From assembly GCA_905116865.2 (NCBI GenBank), contig CAJHNH020006201.1:1-64000 (forward strand): a stretch of 64,000 nucleotides of DNA, in the 5' to 3' direction. The notes beneath the pieces were generated by a model. It saw nothing but the letters and a program-made list of their open reading frames with translations. It was not told the DNA's origin and did no database searches. The position numbers and the translations under genes are program-made. This document shows, piece after piece, positions 1-10,059 of this stretch (positions are counted from its first letter, which is position 1; each line of letters opens with the position of its first letter). Source of the DNA: Candidula unifasciata. Its lineage: Eukaryota; Mollusca; Gastropoda; Stylommatophora; Geomitridae.

Positions 1-107
1 CCACCATAGACCTCATTGTGTTGCTGTACAGTTTCTTTGTTACCTTTCCACATTGTTCTTGGTCTACCTCTTGATCTGCGTCCCTCTCCTCTTTTGGTAT
101 ATACAAA

Positions 108-242
108 TCCGTGACACAAAGTGCCGCCATTCGGATGAGGATCACCATAGGACAGGCACCAGAAACTCGGTTCAACCCATATCGACCACAGCAGCTAAGG
201 TGGGGCTTAAAAAACAATACACACGAAAAATTGCGACCCACA
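108..242 (-). repeat. Family A SINE-like copy 1, diverged
   Basis: The stretch GACACAAAGTGCC through GGATGAGGATCACC to GTGGGGCTT matches ten other copies in the window. It is a diverged piece lacking the tail end. Strand is given in the family's sense direction, stem-loop at the 5' end and tetranucleotide tail at the 3' end. Confidence 0.7.
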
Positions 243-354
243 TGGGAACGGGTTCTGCCGGGTATTCCCGCCTTCGTAAAAGGGCGGGAGTCTTGAGTCA
301 GTCGTCAAGTTACAAACGACATCAAGTGCGATGACACATCTATAACAAAGATGA

Positions 355-645
355 CGTCATATGCACAGGAACATGGCAGGGCTGCCAATTATGGGTTTTT
401 AACCCCAGAACTAGGCTTTTATTTGAAGCATTTGGTTCAAATTTCGAAATATGGGTTTTAAAAAAAAATCCTTATATAAAAGTGGGTAAATGTTTCATTT
501 TGTAACTATAAAATTTTTACTTTTTAACAATCTGGGTTTTTCTTAAACTTTTTTGGTTCTTTGCTTATGTATTGCTTGGGTTTTTGTTCAGCTTAGTTGG
601 GTTTTTCCAAACAATCCCATTGGCAGCCCTGGAACCCGGTGGTGT
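355..645. other. Unassigned AT-rich stretch
   Basis: Rich in TTTT and GGGTTTTT motifs. I see no gene, RNA or repeat shared with the rest of the window. Confidence 0.4.
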
Positions 646-682
646 GCGTGTGTGTGTGTGTGTGGGGTGGGGGGGGGGGCGC
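646..682. repeat. GT microsatellite running into poly-G
   Basis: Alternating GT, then GGGGTGGGGGGGGGG. One of many long G or C tracts in this window. Confidence 0.9.
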
Positions 683-990
683 GCTCAAACTCATTGAGCG
701 ACCCTTACTTCCAGAATTTGTATAGGAGGGTTGGGGCCCCACTGTCAACCCCCAAACATTTAGTAAGAGAGCTAGGTACTTTATTTTGATTCACCCTGAC
801 AACACAGCAACAACAGAAGATAAAAAAACAAAACGGTGACACACGACCTGTGTAACGAGTCTCATGGAAAGACATGTGTGTACAGAAAACAATGGAGGCG
901 TTATGATACCTACCTTCCCACACAGGACCGGTTTTCCTGTCTCCGTTTTTGTGGTGCCCCAATATTTGTGATTTACTGGCCATTTAGGAT
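683..990. other. Unassigned stretch
   Basis: No coding signature, RNA gene or family member recognised. Open frames here do not resemble any family I know. Confidence 0.4.
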
Positions 991-1161
991 ATTCTTCTTC
1001 TTCTTCTTCTTCTTCTTCTTCTTCTTCTTCTTCTTCTTCTTCTTCTTCTTCCTCTTCCTCTTCTTCTTCTTCTTCTTCTTCTTCTTCTTCTTCTTCTTCT
1101 TCTTCTTCTTCTTCTTCTCTTCTTCTAATTCTTCTTTATTCTTTTCTTCTTCTTCTTACTA
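991..1161. repeat. Long TTC/GAA microsatellite with ATT tail
   Basis: About 170 bp of nearly uninterrupted TTC, followed by (ATT)n to about 1215. Several LINE and SINE families here end in GAA, so it may have grown from a minus-strand tail. Homopurine-homopyrimidine mirror repeats of this length can form triplexes. Confidence 0.95.
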
Positions 1162-1247
1162 TTAATATTAATATTATTATTATTATTATTATTATTATAT
1201 TATTATTATTATTACTTCTAATTCTACTACAATTATTATGTCAGTAC

Positions 1248-1530
1248 ACCTTCGCCGGGAGTCGCCGTGGCGGAGCGGCTAGACGCTCGCCGCGGATCAG
1301 AAGGTCGTGGGTTCGCTCCCTGGCTGAGCCGGACTTTTCCCCAAATTGACCTTGGCTCCCAGGTCGACCCAGCCTCGAGTGGGTACCGGGTGCAGTCTCG
1401 GGAAGTAAAGACGACCGGCGTAATGCTGACCACATAACCCATCTTGTGTCGATTGGTGTATACAAAATATACGTCTAGCCCTATATGCCCTATGCGCCTA
1501 AAGGCGGGGAAAAGGGACTTTTACTTTACT
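1248..1530 (+). repeat. SINE family D1, tRNA-Arg-like head
   Basis: The head reads TGGCGGAGCGGCTAGACG (box A-like), GCGGATCAGAAGG and GGGTTCGCTCCC (box B), close to an arginine tRNA. The body AGGTCGACC...GGGTACC...GGGAAGTAAAG recurs at 42465-42715 and inverted at 43115-43325. It ends with AAGGGACTTTTACTTTACTTTAC.. style repeats. Confidence 0.8.
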
Positions 1531-2072
1531 TTACTGTGAATCTGTATCTACTCGATTCTAGTCGGATACAAGACATTCAGCCTGCCATTGTCCCTCCCCT
1601 CCACGTCCTGCCCGCTAGTGTCAATGAAACTTACACTTCTTTTGTCTACAAAACACGGAGAGCTTTCAAAGGCCCATAAACCCACCTAAACATAACCTCG
1701 TCTCTCCGTACGAGTTACGTCTCTTTACAACTGACAACACAGCTCTGCTGATTGTAACTTCATACATGGGTTTCTCAGCCAGAGCTCACATATAAGAAAC
1801 AACTTATCTCTGGCAAATGACGCGTACATTATTGTTTCTTTTTAAGTCAGGAGCCATTGACCCTATGTACTTAGAAACTCTGAGATTCCTAAATGTTGGG
1901 GTGTGGGGGGGGGGGGGGTGGGGGGTGGTAGAGATTGGGGAGGCCCAACATAAATTTGTTAAAGGTGTACCCTCCCCCACCCGACCAAAATGTGTAGAAG
2001 TTGTCCTTCTAATATTGCTTCAAATATATTATATTTATTTGTCATTAGATTCTGGTCAAGCACGTTAGTTGT
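1531..2072. other. Unassigned stretch with poly-G tract
   Basis: No gene or repeat family recognised. A G-rich run lies at about 1902-1927. Confidence 0.4.
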
Positions 2073-2255
2073 TGTTAATGTATTATTTGTGAAGTAGACG
2101 TTAATTTTGTGTGTTCATTTTAATATATTATTTGTGAAGTAGACGTCAATTTTGTGTGTTCATTGTTAATGTATTATTTGTGAAGTAGACGTTAATTTTG
2201 TGTGTTCATTGTTAATGTATTATTTGTGAAGTAGACGTTAATTTTGTGTGTTCAG
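2073..2255. repeat. 46-bp tandem repeat, four copies
   Basis: The motif TATTATTTGTGAAGTAGACG starts at 2081, 2126, 2172 and 2218, giving units of 45-46 bp with few differences. Confidence 0.93.
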
Positions 2256-2409
2256 TTCAATGAAATAAACAGCTGTTGAATGAGGTGATTATAGTTCCAG
2301 TTGTTTTTGGTTCAGATTAGGACTTGAGGTTAGTGCGCCTAGTTTATTTGTTGCTTGGCTGATCTAGACTGTACACAGAAGATCTCGTGTCTGGGCTAGA
2401 ATATTTCTG

Positions 2410-2838
2410 TTTCTAGTCCCCGCCATACGGATGTGAGTCGTGGACTATCTCTCAGTCCTTAAGAAAGAGAATAGGGGTTTTTGAGCTGAAATGCTATAGA
2501 AAGATTCTCAGAATACCTTGGACAAAGAAGATAAGAAATATTGACATCTTAAAAGATCTGAACATCAAGGAAGATTGGCTAATAAACCGCATCCTTTCTC
2601 GAAAGCTGAAATATTTTGGTCATATCAAGCGCCACGACGGATTGTAAAAAATTATAGCAAAAGGCATGGTACCAGGAAGGAGGGGCAGGGGCTGAAGGCG
2701 CGAAGATGGGCACAGGATATAAGTGAAACCTTGAGTGTGAAAGTTCCTGAGGCAGGAGAACTGGCGAGAGACCGAGTTTCTTTCAGGCAGACTGCGATGA
2801 GAGCGACGTTCTGCAAAGGACCTGCTACATGATGATGA
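2410..2838 (+). pseudogene. LINE family P 3' end (RT C-terminus)
   Basis: Degraded non-LTR retrotransposon 3' end. Translated pieces include YGCESWTIS, FGHIKRHDG and GELARDRVSFRQT, the C-terminal region after the reverse transcriptase, and the copy ends in ATGATGATGATG. The frame is broken after KRHDGL. Other copies lie at 16.5, 17.8, 18.3, 27.0, 27.3-28.5, 28.6 and 50.6 kb. The clade (RTE- or CR1-like) is inferred. Confidence 0.85.
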
Positions 2839-2925
2839 TGAGTCCCCGCCTAAAGAACTCTTTTTCTTTATTTTTTCTTGGTACTCAAGGTTTTTCGCTT
2901 CTTATACAGTATGCCTCTGAAAGTT

Positions 2926-3816
2926 GCAAGACAGGATCACTAACACTGAAGTTCTTGATAGAGCAAGACAGGATCACTAACACTGAAGTTCTTGATAGAG
3001 CAAGACAGGATCACTAACACTGAAGTTCTTGATAGAGCAAGACAGGATCACTAACACTGAAATTCTTGATAGAGCAAGACAGGATCACTAACACTGAAAT
3101 TCTTGATAGAGCAAGACAGGATCACTAACACTGAAATTCTTGATAGAGCAAGACAGGATCACTAACACTGAAATTCTTGATAGAGCAAGACAGGATCACT
3201 AACACTGAAATTCTTGATAGAGCAAGACAGGATCACTAACACTGAAGTTCTTGATAGAGCAAGACAGGATCACTAACACTAAAGTTCTTGATAGAGCAAG
3301 ACAGGATCACTAACACTGAAATTCTTGATAGAGCAAGAGAGGATCACTAACACTGAAATTCTTGATAGAGCAAGACAGGATCACTAACACTGAAGTTCTT
3401 GATAGAGCAAGACAGGATCACTAACACTGAAATTCTTGATAGAGCAAGACAGGATCACTAACACTGAAATTCTTGATAGAGCAAGACAGGATCACTAACA
3501 CTGAAATTCTTGATAGAGCAAGACAGGATCACTAACACTGAAGTTCTTGATAGAGCAAGACAGGATCACTAACACTGAAATTCTTGATAGAGCAAGACAG
3601 GATCACTAACACTGAAATTCTTGATAGAGCAAGACAGGATCACTAACACTGAAATTCTTGATAGAGCAAGACAGGATCACTAACACTGAAATTCTTGATA
3701 GAGCAAGACAGGATCACTAACACTGAAATTCTTGATAGAGCAAGACAGGATCACTAACACTGAAATTCTTGATAGAGCAAGACAGGATCACTAACACTGA
3801 AATTCTTGATAGAGCT
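2926..3816. repeat. 37-bp satellite array, about 24 copies
   Basis: Unit built from GATAGAGCAAGACAGGATCA then CTAACACTGAARTTCTT. Copies are near identical, differing mainly by one A/G (GAAATT versus GAAGTT) and rare single changes. There are no spacers between units, so it is not CRISPR-like. The low divergence implies recent amplification or homogenisation. Confidence 0.97.
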
Positions 3817-3892
3817 GAACTGTCGAGTATTCACTCTATTCAAAAACATTAACAACTTTGTTAGGCATGTCATATTGTCTGCATGCCTGACC

Positions 3893-4195
3893 TTCTTCTT
3901 CTTCTTCTTTTGTCAAAATCTGCTTGTGCCGCTAGGCGTCGCAGTCTATCAGATGATCGGCAACCAGCGCTCAGTCGCTTCATATGACGTGATGTTATGA
4001 AGTCTCAAGTTGTCCGTGACTCCTTCAATCAATTTCTTCTCGGTCTTCCCCTGCCTCTTGGTGTTTCGATTTTCATGTTGTATGCTCTTGATGCTGGCAT
4101 CGTTGGTTCCATTCTCATTAGGTGACCAAACCATTTCATTCTTTGCTTCTCAATAAATTTGACGATGGGTATGGTTCCAATAGTTCTTGCCTGAC
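3893..4195 (-). pseudogene. LINE family U-like 3' end with GAA tail
   Basis: On the minus strand, translated pieces such as GHLMRMEPT and RGRGRPRRNWL are typical of the region after a LINE reverse transcriptase. The TTC run at about 3893-3911 is the GAA tail of this minus-strand copy. Confidence 0.7.
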
Positions 4196-4610
4196 CACCG
4201 ACTGTTAAATAGAATTTTCTATGGTGAGCTACAAAAAAGAAAACGCTGTCAATGTGAACAGAAGAAAAATCTCAAAGACAGCCTCAAGACATCACTGGAA
4301 TACTTCTGTGTTTATCCTAAAATCTGGGAAGTCGTTGCATGTGGCCGCTCATCTTGGCGCTCCTCTCGTCACTGAGGAGCGGTGGCCCATGAAGTTGCTA
4401 GAACTGCAGCAGCAATTCAGAAAAGACAAGCCAGGAAAAACACTGAAGGAAATCACCAAAGAGATGCGGCCTTTATTCCTTGTCCACATTGCTCTAGAAC
4501 TTTCAGTGCTAGAACTGGCCTTATTAACCATCTGCGCTTGCACAAAACCGAATCCAGCCACAAATGGATGAAAGGACTGGTCATCATCACCTGTGATGAA
4601 CAAACAACCA
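4150..4610 (+). pseudogene. LINE family R 3' end (zinc-finger-like)
   Basis: Broken frames give RLLNRIFYGELQ and then IPCPHCSRTFSARTGLINHL, a C2H2-like CX2C...HX3-4H motif found at the 3' end of some animal LINEs, then a segment ending near TTTGTT. A second, more damaged copy is at 34030-34487 and a small one at 23078-23135. Confidence 0.75.
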
Positions 4611-5375
4611 ATCGAGTGTTGAGTACATTTCCATTTTTACAGATCTGACTTAGTTGTTTACAGACTGATGGTTATCGGTTCTCATGTAAATACACTTCGA
4701 CTTTGAAAGAGACACCACCTAAGTTACCTTTTACTACATGCTTTTTATGGGGCAGTTGACCCCCCCCCCCCCCCCCCCAACCCCACCCAATAAGGCTCTG
4801 GAATCCACGCGGGAATGTTTCGCTTTACAAATTATTTGTTGATGTACATCTTGCAGCGAACACAACACGCTGCTACTGTTCTTCAGAAATGCATCTGCTC
4901 ACGAATGTTGAAGTGATTTATTATTCTTTAAGGATATACCTGTATGTCTTTTCTCTGTACATTAAGCTCCGTTGAAAGCTGTGAAATTGTACTTTTGTTA
5001 TTTTATTTTTTATTTTTTTTATTTCTGTTATCAAAGAACCCCCCCCCCCCCCTTTCTCTCCCACCCCTTTGCCAAAACTGCATTTAGTAGGATTAGCATC
5101 TCACAAACGAGAATCAAACAAATCACGGAAACCCCCGTTCAGCCCAATAGCTATATAGCACAGTTGTATGGGCGCACCATAAAGTTACTTGTAGTCCAGT
5201 GAGGGTTGGTCGCGATGTTTCGATCTTTTGGTATGGAATGAGAGATTAGTCAGCACTCTTGCCTTGAGTTCTTCAGTCAGATTTTGGAATCCCCGTCTTA
5301 GGCTGATAATTTCACCGCGCTAGGCTCACTAGACCTAGACTGTGTGGGTTCAAGGGCTCTATTCTGGAAAACAGA
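4611..5375. other. Unassigned stretch with two poly-C tracts
   Basis: C runs at about 4759-4778 and 5039-5052. No gene or repeat family recognised between them. Confidence 0.4.
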
Positions 5376-5872
5376 GAACAGAGTCACTGCCTCCTAACAA
5401 GCTTAACGTAGTAGATGCCTCCTAACAGCCTTGACTTAGTGGATGCCTCCTAACAACCTTGACCTAGTAGATGCCTCCTAACAACCTTGACCTAGTAGAT
5501 GACTCCTAACAAGCTTGACGTTGTAGATGACTCCTAACAGCCTTGAGTTAGTAGATGACTCCTAACAACCTTGACTTAGTGGTTGCCTCCTAACAAGCTT
5601 GACCTAGTAGATGACTCCTAACAGCCTTGACTTAGTGGATGCCTCCTAACAGCCTTGACTTAGTAGATGACTCCTAACAACCTTGACCTAGTAGATGACT
5701 TCTAACAGCCTTGACTTATTAGATGACTCCAAACAAGCTTGACGTAGTAGATGACTCCTAACAAGCTTGACCTAGTAGATGACTCCTAACAAGCTTGACC
5801 TAGTAGATGACTCCTAACAAGCTTGACGTTGTAGATGACTCCTAACAAGCTTGACGTTGTAGATGACTAGTT
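5376..5872. repeat. 28-bp tandem repeat, about 17 copies
   Basis: Unit ATGACTCCTAACAAGCTTGA followed by CCTAGTAG, with many point variants (AAGCTT/AACCTT/AGCCTT; GACC/GACG/GACT). More diverged than the 37-bp array, so probably older. Confidence 0.95.
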
Positions 5873-6180
5873 AGGGGCGTTTTCTTTAACTTTGAAGTGC
5901 ATCTGCCTGAGAGGTGAGGAACCAACAGTCCGCATACAAAAAAGCTAGATTTGTAAAACGGGTGTTTACGTAAAACTCAAGTTCTGGATCAAGATTAAAG
6001 TCCAGAAGTCTGTGAACAACCAGAACTGCCGGAGTTTACAGCCGGTAAACGCTATAAGGAAAAAGAAGAAGAAAAAGAAGAAGAAAAAGAAGAAGAAAAA
6101 GAAGAAGAAAAAAAGAAGAAGAAGAAGAAGAAGAAAGAAAAAGAAGAATAAGCAAAAGAAGAAGAAGAAGAAGAAATTAA
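5873..6180 (+). repeat. Family B repeat with expanded GAA tail
   Basis: Contains GTGCATCTGCCTGAGAGG, the AACCAGAACT segment and GAGTTTACAGCCGGT shared with many other copies, then about 118 bp of GAA/AAG. Family B reads 5' to 3' towards this tail. No tRNA-like boxes are visible, so it may be a truncated LINE or a SINE of another origin. Confidence 0.85.
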
Positions 6181-6265
6181 ACGTTACGCTTCCTAGTTCA
6201 ATATTTATACTTCTTGCTGTAATAAACAGACAATGTATTGATCGAAATTATCTATCTTTTTTTTT

Positions 6266-6435
6266 TACCCCACCAGGATATCACACAAGCGATAAAAACC
6301 AGATGACACAAAGTTCCACCATGCGGATGAGGATCACCGGTGGAGAGGTCCCAGAAAGCGTGTTCAGCCCCTGGCAAGAGCGAAAGTAGGGCTTTAAATA
6401 ACGAAAAATTGCATCCTAAAAAAAGGGGGATGACA
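6266..6435 (-). repeat. Family A copy 2, internally deleted
   Basis: Begins TACCCCACCAGG and ends with the terminal stem-loop (CATCCT...GGGGATG). About 35 bp around the GGCCATA...ATATTGCGG region are missing compared with its neighbours. Confidence 0.9.
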
Positions 6436-6533
6436 AGATATATATAGGTAGGTATTCATAGAAAGAAGTAATTTGGAAGTGACGTTCGATTCCGGCATGA
6501 TTACCGAAACTTTCCAGAGTAGAAGAGAAGATT

Positions 6534-6736
6534 TTACACCCCACCAGGACATCACACAAGCAATAAACACCCGATGACACAAAGTGCCACCATGCGGATA
6601 AGGATCGCCCGTGGAGAGGTCCAGGAAACCGCATTCAGCCATTGGATCATATATATGGCCAGGCTATATTGCGGCCCCTGACAAGAGCCAGAGTAGGGCC
6701 TCCAATAACGAAAAATTGCATCTCACAAGGAGATGA
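6534..6736 (-). repeat. Family A copy 3
   Basis: Near full-length. Its terminal stem is CATCTC (6719-6724) paired with GAGATG (6730-6735), a compensated variant of the stems in other copies. Confidence 0.92.
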
Positions 6737-6739
6737 CTG

Positions 6740-6877
6740 AATGTATATCTTTCAATTTTTATGTTGTCTTATGTGTCCTACTATCTTTCTACTTCTTTCT
6801 GTGAGTGCCGATCAGTATCTGTCTATTTGTGTATTATTTTTTGAAATACTATTTCTACGGCCTTAAGTGACCCCCCC

Positions 6878-6900
<23 letters not shown>
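6740..6900 (+). repeat. Family E SINE fragment ending in poly-C
   Basis: ATGTTGTC...TTCTACTTCTTTCTGTGAG, GCCGATCA and CTACGGCCTTAAG match copies at 23993 and 53528. It is followed by about 28 C and 9 A residues. The tRNA-like head is missing. Confidence 0.8.
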
Positions 6901-6909
<9 letters not shown>

Positions 6910-6921
6910 TCCTTTTTTTCC

Positions 6922-7150
6922 CTGACTGACTGACTGAATTTCTACCCCACCAGGACATCACACAAGCGATAAACACCCGATGACACAAAGTGCCACCATG
7001 CGGATGAGGATCACCGTGGAGAGGTCCCAGAAACCGCGTTCAGACATTTGGCCATAATGATGACCTGCCTATATTGCGGCCCCTGGAAAAAGCCAGAGTG
7101 GGGCTTCAAATATCAAAAAATTACGCCCTAATAAGGACGTATGAATAACG
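6922..7150 (-). repeat. Family A copy 4 with CTGA tail
   Basis: A CTGACTGACTGACTGA run at 6922-6937 adjoins the ACCCCACCAGG end; in the family's sense direction this is the 3' tail. The opposite end has the stem ACGCCC/GGACGT with one mismatch. Confidence 0.92.
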
Positions 7151-7269
7151 ATAATTTTTTTTCCCTACCCCCATCTGCCTATTTATGCAATTCTTGCTTA
7201 GGACTTCCCAAAACAGGGGACGTCACCGTTACTGTATTCTGATCATTCTAAAAACCAGAAAAACACAAT

Positions 7270-7485
7270 GTTACTTCCCTTTGTCGGTGTCTGTAGCCTA
7301 GTTGTTGCGAACGCGCTTCGTAATGCCGAGATGCCTGGCTCGATCTCAGCTGCGGACGATTTGACAGCAGATATTCTTGCGTTGTTTTTGACTGTGGTAC
7401 CGAGAGCTGACCTTTTAGAGGCAGTGTCAAACTACAGAACGTAAAATTTGCCTCGAAAAACCACAACAACCATAAAATTGAAGTT
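7270..7485 (+). repeat. SINE family F, tRNA-like head
   Basis: Contains a box A-like TAGCCTAGTTGTTGCGAACG and a box B-like GGCTCGATCTC. The body (GACTGTGGTA...AGAGGCAGTGTCAAACTAC and TTTGCCT.AAAAACCACA) recurs at 29440-29645. Confidence 0.75.
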
Positions 7486-7499
7486 CCTGAGTTCTATGG

Positions 7500-7590
7500 T
7501 AATAGCAGCGTTTCGCAACCTGTGGGTCGCGTTCCTTTTGTGGGTCGAACGATCCTTTCACGTGGGTTGCCAAAAACCATCGGAAAGCAC
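7500..7590 (+). repeat. hAT-type element end fragment
   Basis: AGCGTTTCGCAACCTGTGGG resembles the CAGTGTTTCCCAACC terminal repeats of hAT elements. Only one end is seen before a LINE begins. Confidence 0.45.
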
Positions 7591-7601
7591 ATATTTACTG
7601 A

Positions 7602-8562
7602 AGTTATGTAGTAGCCTTTCACATCCTTTCACAGTGACATATGGAGTAAGACAGGGGTGTGTCTTATCACCACTGCTGTTTATCACCTACATCGACAGTA
7701 TATGCAAGAATGCCAAGCCCTTGAATGAAGATCTTAGTAAGATCAACGAATTACTCTTTGCAGATGACCAGGCCTTGGTAGCAGATACAGCCATGAAATT
7801 GCAACAACATCTAACATCCATGAATGAAGAATGTAAAACAATTAATATGAAAATCAACACTGAAAAGACAGAAGTAATGTCAATAGGAAAAAAGAAGACA
7901 GATCTAAACATAACAATAGAATACAAAGGCATTAAACAGGCATCTGAGTTTAAATATCTGGGAACTACATTTACCGAAGATGGGAAATTGGATAAAGAAA
8001 TTGACATTAGATGCAGTAAAGCAAACCAAGTATTGGGACAGCTAGCCCCCCTCTTACAGCATAAGACAATCCCAGTCAGCACAAAGAGACATCTTATTCA
8101 AAGCATATTTATTCCAACTCTGTGCTACCAGTGCCAGACATGGTCACTCACAACCAACCATAAAAGAAAATTAGTAACCACGGAAATGAGATGTCTGAGA
8201 AGGGCTGTAGGAGTGACCATAAGAGATAAGATCAGAAATGAGATCATAAGAGAACAAGTCGGCACAGAACCAATTCTGGATTACATACAAAGACAGCAAG
8301 TGAAATAAATGGTTTGCCCACTTAGAGAGAATGCCTTGTGACACCATACCATACAAAGCATACATGGAAAGAGAAGAAGGTCGTAAAGCACGGGGTAGAC
8401 CAAGAACAAGATGGAAGGATAACACCAGAGAAACTCTACAACAGCACGATGTGCCTATGGTCGAGGCAGCCAGAAGAGCTAGAAACAGAACCTTATATCT
8501 CCCTCGACACCCACAGCGGTAAAAGAGGAAGTGAAGAAGAAGAAGTGAAGAAGAAGAAGATG
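7602..8562 (+). pseudogene. LINE family U reverse transcriptase, 5'-truncated
   Basis: An open frame to 8308 gives the C-terminal half of a non-LTR reverse transcriptase: GVRQGCVLSPLLF (motif 4), LLFADDQALVAD (motif 5 with the catalytic aspartates, FADD at 7757-7768), KYLGTTF, then a thumb with LVTTEMRCLRRAVGV. A four-base insertion near 8305 creates the stop at 8306-8308. The C-terminus continues in another frame as WFAHLERM and RGRPRTRWKDN. A GAA-rich tail follows at 8525-8562. Truncation and frameshift make it a dead copy. Related fragments are at 3893 and 53031. Confidence 0.88.
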
Positions 8563-8940
8563 TAGTAGCCACGAAAATATTTATATTGTTGGGGGTCGCC
8601 AACATAAGAAACTGTAATAAAGGAAAAAACATAATCATCTTCATGTACCGTGCCAGTGATTACAAGCGATACGATACATCATCCTACACGATCAGCAGTA
8701 ACACGGATCGGGTCAGAGCTCTTGTCCCGTCCATGCCTAATGCCAAGTCATCAATGTATTTATCTTCTCCGCCCCCCTCCCCCCCCCCCCCCAATCTAAT
8801 TTTCCGTTTGTCAAGCAGAAAGATGCAGTGACAAATGTACTGACAATAAGTACATGAAAAATACAAAGTAAATGAAAAAAAAAAAATGAAGATAAAGATA
8901 AAGACTAGGTGCTTTTACACTGCCCAAGAGACTAACTCAA
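8563..8940. other. Unassigned stretch with poly-C tract
   Basis: A C run lies at about 8765-8792 and an A run at 8875-8887. Nothing else recognised. Confidence 0.45.
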
Positions 8941-8984
8941 TTTACTGGCCGACTGTCGGTTAATTTTACCTCCAGCCTGTCGTC

Positions 8985-10056
8985 GGTACAGTCCGACTGT
9001 CTTGTCTATTTTACCTCCAACCAATCGTTGGTACAGTCCGACTGTCTTGTCTATTTTACCTCCAACCAATCGTTGGTACAGTCCGACTGTCTTGTCTATT
9101 TTACCTCCAGCCAATCGTTGGTACAGTCCGACTGTCTTGTCTATTTTACCTCCAGCAAATCGTTGGTACAGTCCGAATGTCTTGTCTATTTTACCTCCAG
9201 CCAATCGTTGGTACAGTCCGACTGTCTTGTCTATTTTACCTCCAACCAATCGTTGGTACAGTCCGACTGTCTTGTCTATTTTACCTCCAGCCAATCGTTG
9301 GTACAGTCCGACTGTCTTGTCTATTTTACCTCCAGCCAATCGTTGGTACAGTCCGACTGTCTTGTCTATTTTACCTCCAGCCAATCGTTGGTACAGTCCG
9401 ACTGTCTTTTCTTTTTTACCTCCAGCCAATAGTTGGTACAGTCCGACTGTCTTGTCGATTCTACTTCCAGCCAATCGTTGCTACAGTCCGAATGTCTTGT
9501 CTATTTTACCTCCAGCCAATCGTTGGTACAGTCCGACTGTCTTGTCTATTTTACCTCCAGCCAATCGTTGGTACAGTCCGACTGTCTTGTCTATTTTACC
9601 TCCAGCAAATCGTTGGTACAGTCCAACTGTCTTGTCTATTTTACCTCCAGCCAATCGTTGGTACAGTCCGACTGTCTTGTCTATTTTACCTCCAGCCAAT
9701 CGTTGGTACAGTCCGACTGTCTTGTCTATTTTACCTCCAGCCAATCGTTGGTACAGTCCGACTGTCTTTTCTTTTTTACCTCCAGCCAATCGTTGGTACA
9801 GTCCGACTGTCTTGTCTAGTTTACCTCCAGCCAATCGTTGGTACAGTCCGACTGTCTTGTCTATTTTACCTCCAGCCAATCATTGCTACAGTCCGACTGT
9901 CTTGTCTATTTTACCTCCAGTCAATCGTTGGTACAGTCCGACTGTCCATTTTACCTCCAGTCAATCGTTGGTACAGTCCGACTGCCCATTTTACCTCCAG
10001 TCAATCGTTGGTACAGTCCGACTGTCCATTTTACATCTAGTCAATCGTTGGTACAG
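8985..10056. repeat. 45-bp minisatellite, about 23 copies
   Basis: Unit TTTTACCTCCAGCCAATCGT then TGGTACAGTCCGACTGTCTTGTCTA, 45 bp. From about 9946 the unit shrinks to 40 bp by losing TTGTC. Because 45 is divisible by three, several frames on both strands stay open, giving 15-residue repeats such as SILPPANRWYSPTVL (+) and KIDKTVGLYQRLAGG (-). Nothing marks either frame as a real gene. Confidence 0.96.
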
Positions 10057-10059
10057 AAA

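Noticed and set aside
1485..1679. Short frame after the D1 SINE as a small gene
   Set aside because: Starts within SINE sequence and has no supporting features.
2926..3816. 37-bp direct repeats resembling a CRISPR array
   Set aside because: The repeats abut without unique spacers and lie in eukaryotic DNA; this is a plain satellite.
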